A stretch of DNA of 64,000 nucleotides. Origin: Armillaria gallica. Taxonomy: Eukaryota > Basidiomycota > Agaricomycetes > Agaricales > Physalacriaceae. The translations under genes were made by a program, and so were the position numbers. The stretch lies in NCBI GenBank assembly GCA_037576215.1, contig JBANDB010000005.1, forward strand, positions 6,386,001 through 6,450,000, in the 5' to 3' direction. Below the pieces are notes generated by a model. The model was given only the letters and a program-made list of their open reading frames with translations. It was not told where the DNA came from and made no database searches. Of this stretch, positions 12,026 to 21,869 are shown in pieces (positions within the stretch are counted from its first letter, which is position 1; each line of letters opens with the position of its first letter).

Positions 12026-13180
12026 CACCAGCGCCCAACCGGAACAAGGCACTGCGACACTCACACCTCCAAGTATACTTATGATCTATTCATGTCATCT
12101 GTAGCCTAGAGACAATAGAAACCTACTCGTCAAAAATGGACTTGTAGCACATTTATAAATTGTCCTTTTGAATGCATAGGTACTTAAGAGTCAAAAACAA
12201 TCACGACTGCCAATCTTACAATCAGTCTATGCAAGCCAGATCACATTTTGTTGAGCTTATACGACCCAAAAAGAGTTCCATAAAGGAGACTTGTAGCACC
12301 TTGACGAAGCGGATAAGAATCTATAAGAATTCCCCTGAGCGCTGATTGGACTGTGTCAAGGTACCCTCAGGTACCCGGCAGCAACCTAAGAGGTATCGCT
12401 TTCCCAAGTGGTACCGTGCCGTGTTATGATGATGATGATGATATGACGATTTTCTATTCCGAATGGAATGAAAAGGAGGCTAGAATGTGACTCTATTGTG
12501 CGTGCCTGGATTCTGCACACACAAGTATTGTCATTGGTGACTTGCAACCGCTGAGCCTGTTGCACTTAGCTTCGACTGCATGTGCACACTTTACTTCGGG
12601 TTTGCTCCGGACGCAAACCGGACGTCAGAAAAATCCAGCTCTTTATCGATTCCTAATGGTGTCCTGCTAATATTGAAACCAATGCACCGATGTATCAGGG
12701 AATCGTTTCATCTACCAAGATATTATACCATGGCGGATGTGAGTATATTCGGTGTGCCAGTCATGAACAAATTCCGACCCATCTGTGGATCGTCAACGCC
12801 ATGTGCCTCTGGGGTTTTAGAGAAGTAAATCAGGAGGCGCTTTGACTTTTATGCTTTGCAATTCGCGTAGCTGGGAGGTGACCATATCTGACTGTATAGT
12901 AGTAGTAATTGCACTGACAAGCAGTCCCTAGGAAGGAAACAACCAATGTTCTCTGCGCTGTTGGTACCAACCCATCAAAGAGAGGTTGATTAAATTTATG
13001 TTCGGGGGTTCCCTTTGTACCGTTGGTAACCCCCTCGCACCCCCGGGTTTGGACTTGGAAATACCTGGCCTGAAGGTAAATACGTAACGGGTAAGTTTGC
13101 TACTGGGATATCTGCAGACGGGTACCTGAAGCAATGGAAAAGCCAGGCGGTTGGCATCCTATGCATGACTTGAGTACAGG
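12026..13180. other. Intergenic with a short microsatellite
   Basis: No gene assigned. A (GAT)n-like microsatellite lies at about 12427-12445. A plus-strand frame at 12580-12828 (82 codons) has no recognised similarity. Around 13000-13130 the sequence has several GGTACC/GGTAACC-like short palindromes of no known meaning. Confidence 0.4.
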
Positions 13181-13240
13181 CACATTTCGCCTGGCGCCAG
13201 ACGAGCACATTTCAGCTGGCGCCAGACGAGCACATTTCGG
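13181..13240 (+). repeat. 25-bp tandem repeat, about 2.4 copies
   Basis: The unit CACATTTC followed by a CTGGCGCCAGACGAG-like tail is repeated at 13181-13205 and 13206-13230, with a third start at 13231. The core CTGGCGCCAG is a perfect palindrome. It lies about 145 nt upstream of the zinc-finger-like gene and could be a promoter element, although nothing proves this. Confidence 0.6.
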
Positions 13241-13382
13241 CTGACTCCGTACTCTCCGAGGTCGACGAAATTCTTAAGTAGTAACCAGTTGTGCTGTGAG
13301 CACTTAACCGTTGCTACGACCGCGCTTGCATACGATAAAAGGCCCAGCTAAGTCACTTAGATCGCCGCCCCCTTCTACTACT

Positions 13383-14077
13383 ATGGCTTTCCTCGATTCC
13401 GCCGCTGTGGATGAAGTGACTTTCTCCGGCGACTGGCCGGCTTTCCTCGCTGCCAGTGCATTGAATGAACAAATGCCTTTCTCCATCCCTAGTTCGATGG
13501 ACGAATGTGCGGCTGTCTTTGCTGCCAGCATTCTGAATGAACAAGTGCCGTTCTCCACCGTCAGCTTCTGGGATGACTGGACGAGTCAGGATCCAACCCT
13601 TAAGCCGTTGTAAGTCTTGTTGTATCTCTGTCACAAGATGCTAACATTACCTTCAGGCCTGATGGGTATCTGCTCGTCAAACCCACTAAAACGCCTGCTG
13701 AGTGGGGAAAAAGGTTGACTCTTGATAACAGGCATAATATCTATTATCAGCGCGAACCCGACACCGCTTCCCTCCCCTGTTCGTTCTTAGACTGCACTCA
13801 ATCAATCACGGGACGTTCCATCCGCGACCATGTAAATGAATGTCACCGCAGAGCCCTAAAGGTGACATGCATTTCATGCCAGAAACAGCTCGCCGCGAAG
13901 TCGTATCCAGATCATGTACGCGGGAAACATTGTGGTGTTTCCGCCCGTTGCCCCTACTGTGATGAGCCAAAGGCTAAAGGATACAGCGTGACGCGGCACT
14001 GCATCAGTGCCTGTACAGCGCTCATTCCCTTCCGTCGTATTCCACCAGGTTTGGGCACCTTGCATCTGATTCCGTGA
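13383..14077 (+). CDS. Hypothetical small protein with three zinc-finger-like motifs
   Basis: Two exons, 13383-13609 and 13657-14077, joined by a 47-nt GT-AG intron with a CTAAC branch-like site. The joined frame is 648 nt (215 aa). The N-terminal third holds two similar segments (AAFLAASALNEQMPFS-like), a small internal duplication. The C-terminal half has three Cys/His clusters: C117/C122/H134/C138 or H139, C147/C150/H162/H167 (classic C2H2 spacing), and C174/C177/H190/C195 (C2HC). I do not recognise the family. It may bind zinc and perhaps nucleic acid, but that is inference from spacing alone. It looks like a lineage-specific gene. Codon use and CpG content match the flanking genes. Confidence 0.65.
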
Positions 14078-14548
14078 CATGTTAAAGTCCCTTAGTAGAA
14101 GACCATTAGTCTCTCGTAGACAGACGGACGATACACACCTATGGAGGGAGAGAGTGACACTCTTCCCGTTGGACGATAGTCTGGTAAACCGGTTTTATGA
14201 GAAACTTGCAGAACTCGTTACTGTATATTTTTTTATTTAGATGTGGAGAATATCAGGTTAAAGCCTTTTATGATGTATCTGCCACTCACATAATCAACGT
14301 GTTTCCGGTAGCGGTCGTAGAGGGCAGGTAGTTCTGAGTCCTATGAATATAGGATACTCGGTTATTATGCAGGCGAAACTACCCGTGGGAATTTCGCATC
14401 AGCCAACGATCGTAGGAATATTTTCCATCGTCCATCATTTTCGTGAGATCCTATTGCTTTTCCTAGCCTGCTCCTTCTATACTTTTCTTTGTTATCCGTC
14501 GCTTGTCGTCCCGCTCGTCCAGCATTGACGATGACTCCATTTTGACAG
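14078..14548. other. Intergenic
   Basis: No gene supported. The frame at 14343-14528 is hydrophobic and low in evidence. It might hold upstream exons of the next gene. Confidence 0.35.
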
Positions 14549-14899
14549 ACCTCAGTAGCTCAAGGCTCTTCTTCGAGCACTGATCCCGAAATCTCCCAAA
14601 AACCGGCTCTATCCTTAAAGACAGAGCTTTACAAGAAAATGCGCAATGCTCTTAGGTGCGTGTTCCCTTGCTATCTATAAAATCTGTTCCTGATATTATG
14701 CATGTTCAGGACAACAAGCGGTATTCGAAACGCTGAAATGAAATGGACGAATCCAGATCGACTTGCCACATACGGTGTTACCCTTGTAGGTTGGCCATCT
14801 ACTATACCGCTGGTTAACCCCTCCAGCCTCAAGGCCAGTCAAAATAAAGAGTTGTTGACCCTTCTTGAGAATGGGACGATGAAATTTATGAGGATATAG
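14549..14899 (+). CDS. Hypothetical protein with GWP motif, partial gene model
   Basis: Two exons are supported, 14549-14655 and 14710-14899, joined by a 54-nt GT-AG intron. They encode a short region ending in TYGVTLVGWPSTIPLVNPS, then LLTLLENGTMKF. Proteins with a YGI-x-LVGWP core followed by a short leucine-rich helix are common in agaricomycete genomes as uncharacterised proteins. The function is unknown. The upstream start is not resolved, because a stop lies just before 14549 unless another intron is used. The stop at 14897-14899 may be premature: a further open stretch at 15055-15225, with a basic PRKRVKL patch, looks like a lost or separate C-terminal exon. Possibly a decaying gene. 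Confidence 0.4.
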
Positions 14900-15381
14900 A
14901 TTTCCCGAGAGCGAGATGAGGTGCAACCACTGTCTAGTACCGAGGATGACCCCGACTCGTTTTCGTGGACTGTACAGTTCGACGACGCTGTGTCTGTAAG
15001 GTCGTGTTAGGCCTAGTCAGCACGTTATTGTCGATTTATCCAAGGACCTGGATGCAGATGTCGCGAAAAGAAAGACAGGAGGAGACGCCTGGACGTTCAC
15101 GATCTCCGGTGATTTTAGAAGGACATGATGATCATGGAGGACCGAGGAAACGAGTCAAGTTATCAGAACATGCGGTGGATCTGCAGTCAAATAATGTATC
15201 GCACACGCTGCCTGCTGTAGATTAGCTATCAGCGTAGTAATCACCAGGAAGAGGCCAAGAAGCCAGCCACTGAGTAGAATTGATCTGGGCGACGTCAAAT
15301 AAATAAATTACCGCGGGCCGAGGGCAATTTACTAGATTGAGAGCAGATCAAAAGGCAGGACATTATCTTTCCTTGACCACC

Positions 15382-15850
15382 ATGTTCTCTTCCATCTTTT
15401 CGTGAGTTCTGAGCATCGTACTCGCTGCATCTTCTAGTATACACCAGCACCTCGCCACCTGTTGACGCCAAGGCACCCAATTTCCGTCCTGTGTCGGAAG
15501 CCTTCAAGGAAGACGAGCTCTTTGGTGAACTGACCCCCAAGGACACAGAATGGGCCTGTGCAGCGTGCTGGCGGATTCATCACGGAGACGCAGACGTTCT
15601 ACACGACGACTGAGGACGGCATGTCTCTTATGTGCCAAGTAATTCATTTGTCTGTAGGGTACGCGTCTGTCTCTGTACGTTGCCGTTCTGCGTTGATGTT
15701 GGTTCAGCGTCTGTTATCCGACCATCCAGTTCACTTGTAAATGGCACAATCCCAAGACTGGCGAGACTATCTGGAAGTCTCTCAACGTGTCCAACTTTGT
15801 TACACCACCTCCAGGCCTCGATGAACGATCCAGCAAGGCATCACCCATGT
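15382..15850 (+). pseudogene. Survival factor 1 (Svf1-like) pseudogene, 3' truncated
   Basis: The N-terminal half of an Svf1-family protein, a lipocalin-like fungal factor linked to ceramide trafficking and stress survival. Exon 1 is MFSSIFS. After a GT-AG intron come PPVDAKAPNFRPVSEAFKED, ELFGELTPKDTEWACA and FITETQTFYTTTEDGMSLM. After a second intron come YPTIQFTCKW, KTGETIWKSLNVSNFVTPPP and GLDERSSKA. A 7-nt insertion at about 15560-15566 breaks the frame between WACA and GGFITE. The gene stops at about 15845, where SDR-derived sequence and then repeat R begin. The C-terminal lipocalin half is absent from the window, so the kinase cassette probably landed in this gene. Confidence 0.82.
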
Positions 15851-15879
15851 TCGGTCAACTCGAGACTGGTGGTCGTGAC

Positions 15880-15966
15880 AAGGGCTGCGCTCGTCGCCGG
15901 CGGCCGCTGACATTGAAGCGGAGTTTGAAGTTCTACTTCTACCGCAACCACCACCATTGCAATACG
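15880..15966 (+). repeat. Repeat R, copy 4 (5' border of kinase copy 2)
   Basis: A copy of the R core (GACATTGAAGCGGAGTTTGA, then TTCTACTTCTACCGCAACC). Just upstream, 15852-15878 is about 25 bp of SDR coding sequence ending in CTGGTGGTCGTG, the same flank that borders kinase copy 1. It pairs in inverted orientation with copy 5 at 17457-17570. Confidence 0.72.
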
Positions 15967-15994
15967 GATGCCTGTATACAATCCTTCCCCCTCC

Positions 15995-17205
15995 ATGAAC
16001 TCTTCTATAATGTACCGACGTGCGCCCCCTGATGAAGCAGTGCTGGGCCAGGGTGCTTATGTGAGTTCAAGTCAAATCTCTCCTTTGTCCTCTTACTTAA
16101 CATGAACATTAGAGCTGGGTGTTCAAGGCGACCGAACTAGAATCCGGAAAGACAGTGGCTCTCAAGATGTCGCGTGTCTCGAAGAGAGTGAAGCGACCCA
16201 TGCTCCAGCACGAGACTCGTGTCCTTCAACTTTTGAAAGGGCAAACAGGTTGGACCATTTCGAGTACATCGCTATGGAGATACTGGGGTCGAGTGTTGCA
16301 GCGCACTTGAACGGTCCTGGGGCTGGTGTGACGTTGACGACCGTCATCCGAATTGTAGATCAAGTGGTGCGTAAAAAGCAAATTCGGGCTTCAGAAATAA
16401 TTGACCCAGACGCGCAGCTGGTGGGACTCGAGCATATCCACTCGCTCGGGATCGTGCATCGCGACATCAAGCCTGCTAACCTTCTCTGTGCACTTGACAA
16501 TCCGACAATCAAAATTATCGACTTTGGAATCTCCAAGCCTTTTTCTCATGGTCAGCCTAGCAAGTACGACCCGTTAAAAGATCGCCGGGCCATCATCGGG
16601 TCTGTTTCCTGGGCAAGTCTGAATTCTCACAACGGAATAGGTTGGTAGACATTACCTCTTCTAGCGGTACCGCTATTCATTCTCACACCGTAGATCTTAC
16701 TCCACGCGATGATCTCGAGTCTTTAGCTTACACTGCCCTCTTCCTCCTCCGCGGAAACTTGCCTTGGCGCCTTCGTCCACGCGAGGAGTTCCAGTTACGC
16801 TTACAAGAGATCGTCCGACACATGAAATCGAATTGTTCAGGCAAAGATTTATCTGAAGGCTTTCCTGGTGACCTCCTCGATTACAGCCGCTCCCTCGATT
16901 TTGATCAGCTTCCTGACTACGCGATGTTCAGGCATGGGATAAGCGATGGACCACTCGACTGGACGCCTTGTGACCCGCAAACTGCGACATGCACCTTAGA
17001 TGAGCCCCAGCTCGAGATTTCCGAAGACGAGGACGAGGACGACGGTAATTACTATGCTTTTCTGACTGAGGACAGCTACTGCGAGTTCGACCTGGACATG
17101 TGGGACTCGCGTCAAAGGGAACGAGATCAGGAATTGACCTTGCCCGTAGAGCAGGAGGTATACCTCGATGGCTGTACCCCACTGATCGCACAAGTGGGGC
17201 GTTAG
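15995..17205 (+). pseudogene. CK1-like kinase, second copy, frameshifted
   Basis: A near-identical paralogue of the kinase at 7212-8469 in inverted orientation. Exons are 15995-16060, 16113-16366, 16418-16640 and 16694-17205, with introns at the same sites. Compared with the intact copy, a net 28-nt deletion after codons KGQ (about 16241) removes the AIPLVYAYGQ stretch, which is strand 4 and the hinge region, and shifts the frame. Downstream, HRDIKPAN, DFG, WASLNSHNG, RDDLESLAY and the acidic tail all remain open, ending in the same PLIAQVGR. The recent date is clear from the high identity. A protein could arise only if the deletion were bypassed, so I call it a pseudogene. Confidence 0.82.
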
Positions 17206-17456
17206 TTTTGCTTTTGTCGAGATTGATTTGTCACCGCAGTCATTCGTCGAGTAGTCGTACGTAGATGGAATATCATTCATTCAATAAACCCCCTCATATC
17301 ATGCTATTAGCCATTTGCGGTGACGAAGCAGACATCTTGTATCATCATAGCCCGCTATTCTGTGAGTCTTCCCAACTCCATTATGGTATTAAAGCGGCAC
17401 GCGGGATCCTGCGTATTCGCGGATCGCCTACGTACATCTCTTCCGGAGAAAGCAGG

Positions 17457-17570
17457 GTGATGGTAGCGGTAGAAGCAGAATGAACACGGCGTGTTCAAGG
17501 CATTCACGAAGTCGAGGATGGTATATTCTCTGCTTGAACGACATTTCTGTATGGACCAGCGTCGCGGTGA
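17457..17570 (-). repeat. Repeat R, copy 5 (3' border of kinase copy 2)
   Basis: A minus-oriented R repeat with the central GATGTTGAAGCGGAG box lost but both flanks kept (GGTAGCGGTAGAAGCAGA and CATTTCTGTATGGACCA). Homology with the 3' flank of kinase copy 1 ends near 17572. Confidence 0.65.
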
Positions 17571-17657
17571 AAATCATAGCAGCTCGCCTCATAAAGCACT
17601 ACCATCCCCGTCCCTTGCATCTCGAAAGCTTCATCCTCTTCTCCGACATCCTGCAGC

Positions 17658-17978
17658 TTGACCGTCCACCGACCACTCGAAAGGACGGTCCGTCATCTTC
17701 GTAGATACTATGCTGCGTCGATGGCTGGAGCCATTCGGCTTCCGAGTCTGGGATCAGACCCTGTACAGAACTACTGGGAACTTGTCGGCGCTTTCGCTTC
17801 CGAAGACATTGCTCATGCGCAGCACTTTTGCTTCCTGTGGGAGCTGCATGACGACAGTCTTCGTGCCGCACTGTTTCCAGAAGATTGGACCTTTGTGCTT
17901 GACAAAGCAATCTTGTGCTTCCTCGCAAAATACTTCGATCCGTGCCTTGTTGGAGGACGTCTGTTCTATGCCGGTTAA
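17658..17978 (+). CDS. Hypothetical ORF
   Basis: A 106-codon open frame with several good helical stretches (YWELVGAFASEDIAHAQHF, LDKAILCFLAKYFDPC). No family recognised. The opposite strand also has two long open frames over the same DNA, so the coding strand is uncertain. The flanking bases (17571-17657 and 17979-18129) show nothing else apart from the leader of the O-methyltransferase gene. Confidence 0.25.
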   Translation: MTVHRPLERTVRHLRRYYAASMAGAIRLPSLGSDPVQNYWELVGAFASEDIAHAQHFCFLWELHDDSLRAALFPEDWTFVLDKAILCFLAKYFDPCLVGGRLFYAG

Positions 17979-18129
17979 ATAAAACAATGACCTCGTGTCA
18001 TCATACAACTCCACATCATAACGGACAATGTACGGTATCACATTCGGAGCGAGGACAAAAATAGGGACTGCATCACAACAGTGATAAGCCGCCGCCGCAC
18101 TGATTGGCCACAGAATTCCCTACCCAGAT

Positions 18130-19935
18130 ATGCCTTCCCAACTTTCCGAACTTGTTTCTCTCATCGCAAACGCCACCAAATTCGTGGAGGACACCTTCGC
18201 CAAGACGTCCAAACCTGACGTCCCGACGTTGGACGACATCGCTCCCCATCCTTTAGACGATCAGGTATCATCTACGGAGATGAGAGAAGCCATCCAGACG
18301 ATAGAGGGCGCATGTGCACAGCTCTGCGCTCTCGTCGCTCGTCCTAATCGCACCATGCTCAGCGTAAGTTCTTCTTAGGATTGGACGGTACTCATCCATC
18401 AGCCCCCGGCAGAGAGTATTTGGCGTAAGTATGGCCAGCTCAAATCGACCTGGTCTGACACATTCCTCCCAAGATGTTCGAACCAGCGTGTATCCGTGTC
18501 GTCGTGAATTTCAACATTGCTGATCACCTCCTCGACAAACCCGAGGGCCTTCACATCTCCGAGCTCAGTGCACTCTCTGGCGCGGAACCTCGCAAGTTGG
18601 GCAGAATCATGAGACTCCTCGCAAGCAGGCATTGCTTCCGCGAAGGTGCATAGCCCTCTGCTTCTCAGTTTTTCGACGATAACAAGTTATAGTTGGCCAC
18701 GATGTCTTCGCAAACAACCGCCTCAGCATGATGCTCTTAAGCACAAATGGTGTATCATCCTTCGCCGATCTTATGTAAGTCTTGTCCTTGAATGGAGGAG
18801 CAAAACGCAAACAGGATCTATCTTGGCATTAGCACGGACGAATCGAGCAAAGCGGCATCTATGCTTACCGAAACATTGAAGGATTCAGATTGGGGACATT
18901 CGTATTCGTCTGTCCATACACCTTTCAACTCTTGGAGCAAGTACCCCGGCACAGCATTTCAGTGGTACCAAGGCGTGGTACGTGTCGCGTTCCACCGGCA
19001 CGTCTCTTTCATTTACATGAGAAATAGGGAACAGATATCGGTGCTGCGAAAGGCGCGCGCTTCGGAACAGCCATGAAAGGATGGAGCGACTTTCTTGAAA
19101 CTTCAGTTCTTGTCGATGCATTCCCGTGGAGCTCTCTGAGTGATGGCGCCACTGTATGTGATCTCGGAGGAGGAATTGGCGTCATCTCCATGCAGTTGGC
19201 TGACGCTCATCCCAACCTTCGCATTGTGCTTCAAGATCTACCATCACAGATCGAAATGGCGAAGAATGAAGTTTGGCCTAAACTATGCCCAGCGGCCGTT
19301 GTGGATGGACGTGTGCAATTCAAAACTATCGATTTCTTCTCGGAATCGCCAGTCAAGGACTGTGATGTATACTTTGTGAGTACGTCATACGCTGACTGCT
19401 TGCTTCTCTGACGCAGATATTCGAAGCTGAAAAATATCTTGTTATTTGCGTCCTTAAATGAACGAAAGTTTGATACTTACTATTGTTTCTAGACATAACT
19501 GGCCGGACAAGGAATGTGCAACGATTCTGGCAAGAGTCGGGAATGCGATGTCTACGAATAGTCGCCTGTTAATCTGTAAGCTCTATTTTCCTTAGTCATC
19601 AGGTCCTGATTGTTGTCGCAGGCGACTACATCATTCAGCACGCATATAGAGACAAGAACATCTCCGAGTCGGTTGGCCTCAAGTTCGCACCGGAGCCTTT
19701 GTTACCAAACTACGGCGCGGGGCGCATGACTCAGTACAACATGGATGTGGACATGATGTGTATGTACAACAGTCAAGAGCGTAGTCTGAGCCATTTCGTT
19801 GAACTGGGAAAGGAGGCTGGATTGCAGTTTGTGCGTGTATGGGACGCGAAGGAGGCTAGTATCGTCGAATTTTGTCTGGAGGGAAGGCCCGTCGTGAGTA
19901 TACCAGAAGGAAGTGCCAATACCGATAGGGCATGA
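18130..19935 (+). CDS. SAM-dependent O-methyltransferase (plant-type family 2)
   Basis: Transfers a methyl group from S-adenosylmethionine to a hydroxyl group, probably on a phenolic or polyketide small molecule. Nine exons: 18130-18363, 18413-18424, 18474-18645, 18693-18774, 18815-18977, 19028-19375, 19427-19440, 19493-19575 and 19622-19935. The joined frame is 1422 nt (473 aa) and uninterrupted; introns are 40-52 nt. Exons 2 and 7 are only 12 and 14 nt. Exon 7 is fixed by the family motif YFLKNILHNWPD, which needs it. An N-terminal dimerisation-type helix bundle includes RVVVNFNIADHLL. The SAM-binding loop is CDLGGGIG (265-272). The catalytic His is H343 in LHNWPD. The C-terminus VEFCLEGRP is typical. 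In white-rot fungi such enzymes methylate lignin-derived phenols or secondary metabolites; which applies here is not visible. Confidence 0.9.
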
Positions 19936-19937
19936 CC

Positions 19938-20600
19938 CTACAAGTACCTCAGATTTTTCAAACCCATATATATGGACAGCGAGTCTCTTACCAAAAGTGT
20001 TGGTAAGGAGTGCGACGAGTTCAACCCAAACCTTCTCAGGGTCATGTAAGATTGGCAAGAATGTTTTGAACAGAAATGGCGCACCGCGAACAAGAAAACA
20101 TCTCTTCCTAGCACCTCCGTCGATGTATATCCACGACACTGTATATATTCCGTAGTCTTGCAGCTCGCTGGACATGTTGATTGGTTGCGCCAAATTCCTC
20201 CATTTGAACAAGCGTTATAGTCAAGTTCTATTGAAGGACGAGACGAGCTTGTGAGGAAACGGTGCACGAAATTACAGAGGATTTGAGCATACCAGTCAAC
20301 CAAATCGATAGAATTCGACCGTCGGGCACCAAAGTCATCGGCAGTTGCTGTGATACGTCCGGGATTCTGGCTGCCGGAGCGGAGATACACTCCTTGTCTA
20401 ATAAATGAACGAAACTGTGTCGTCATGATGGTATGAAGCCAAGAGGCGGGATGATTACCTGAGCCGACAAACTTGGCATCAGCTTCCACCCTGGGCCCGA
20501 ACCGCAAAGCCATGTAGGTTTTCAAAGAGTTGAAAGATGCCGAAGGATGATTATAGCAAAAAAACGATAGACATGCATGTATATACAGTGATCTAACCAA
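19938..20600 (-). CDS. Hypothetical protein, weakly supported
   Basis: A 220-codon minus-strand open frame, convergent with the O-methyltransferase gene. It includes KTYMALRFGPRVEADAKFVG and NPGRITATADDFGARRSNS. An overlapping frame, 19702-20211, is also open on the same strand. I recognise no family, and splice sites could join parts of both frames. A TATA-like TTTATATGG lies near 20645 on the minus strand. Confidence 0.3.
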   Translation of the reverse strand: MVRSLYIHACLSFFCYNHPSASFNSLKTYMALRFGPRVEADAKFVGSGNHPASWLHTIMTTQFRSFIRQGVYLRSGSQNPGRITATADDFGARRSNSIDLVDWYAQILCNFVHRFLTSSSRPSIELDYNACSNGGIWRNQSTCPASCKTTEYIQCRGYTSTEVLGRDVFLFAVRHFCSKHSCQSYMTLRRFGLNSSHSLPTLLVRDSLSIYMGLKNLRYL

Positions 20601-21683
20601 GGGTCAGATAAAGGGAAGAATCACAAACGCTGAAAACGCATATACCATATAAATACGACCCCATTGACGTAGAGTAGGGTACTAGAGGACATTAGCGAGA
20701 CGTACTCAGGTGGCGGCAGAAGAGACTTACGCGTCGCTGGAACTTCCTTCCATCATTGGTTACATCAAGCATCCAGTGAAGTCGTTCGGTCCTCAGGAAA
20801 GGCGGTTGGTTCTAAAGCTTTTGAGAGCAAACGGCAAGGGCAGACGCGCGGAGTCCTTATCCTGTTGACGGACGTAATTCTTCTTCGGGGCTATCGGAGA
20901 TATGAGACTTTGAACAGGTAAAGAAGACGCGGATGCGTAGAGACTCGGCTCAACGTCGTTCCCCCATTGTGCGTTAAATCTTGATGCGCTTTCGTCTCTC
21001 GTTTTTGGTACAGATTCGTGAAGGAAGGACGAAGGGCGAAGTTTATCCATATAGTAGACGTCATCGATTCATCACGGAAGGGCGAGCAGGCGGATAACAT
21101 GTGGTGGTAGTGACCGATGATAGTGGCAGGGACAGTTGAACTCGAAAAGTCTTGCTGCTGTTTTTGGACAACACTTCGACCGCTTTCATTCCTCGAAGAG
21201 CCGAGCGTACTTGTATTTCGTCGGCCATGATCCCGAACTTGGAGTGAATTGACCTCGACACCTGCAGGTCATGAAAGCGAACTGGTATGTGACATTGGGA
21301 ACGCCTACAAGAGTTCAGGAATAAGCAATGAAAATTGTCACACAGAAATGACACACCTGCAACTGTTCAAATCGCTCCGTCATCAACACCACAACATTCC
21401 CATTACCCATTGGGCACCCTCACATGGCTACAATGCTGACATTACCCTTGTCTTAACGCCAGACAAACGCGAAGGAACCCATCAACGGCGTCACCTCTCG
21501 CGCCTGGGCCAGAATCCGTTGCATGGTTGTTGGACGCCTCCTGGACAGCTATAGTCGACAGTCAGATTCGATAGCGCCGAGGATTATCGTGGAGATGAAG
21601 AATACGCGAACCTCCTTCCTGAATAGGCCCACGTGTTGGGTTCCGAGTCCTGTGTATACAGGCTCGGTCTTATGCGGTTTTTT
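20601..21683. other. Unassigned, CpG-rich end of the gene compartment
   Basis: Short frames on both strands (20793-21050, 21061-21354 minus; 21249-21554 plus) match nothing known. One minus frame contains MADEIQVRSALRGMKAVEVL, which could be an exon. No repeats noticed. Confidence 0.3.
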
Positions 21684-21702
21684 GGGGGGCGGGGGGGCGG
21701 GG
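21684..21702 (+). other. G-run, possible G-quadruplex
   Basis: Six G, C, seven G, C, four G in 19 bases. The tracts could supply four GGG runs with one-base loops, so a G-quadruplex is possible. A T13 tract follows about 140 bases downstream (about 21840-21852). These mark the edge between the CpG-rich and CpG-poor compartments. Confidence 0.5.
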
Positions 21703-21869
21703 CACTCGGTGGCGGTGCATTTTGGTTAAGTCGGACTTTGCCGGAGTTAGTCATCAAGCCTGACGTCATTTATCAGCTTGACTTTCGGCATCGTGTCGGC
21801 CTATGGAGACCTTAGAGCGTTGTTGCTCTTTCCTTTGTTGTTTTTTTTTTTTGCTTGTCATTTCTTTCT

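Noticed and set aside
15995..17205. Intact second kinase gene using an extra intron over the deletion
   Set aside because: No GT-AG pair restores the frame around 16241, and the missing stretch is structural core present in the other copy.
17599..18041. Two minus-strand genes opposite the hypothetical ORF
   Set aside because: Three frames are open over the same 300 bases; no splice pattern or motif favours a minus-strand gene, so only one low-confidence ORF is listed.
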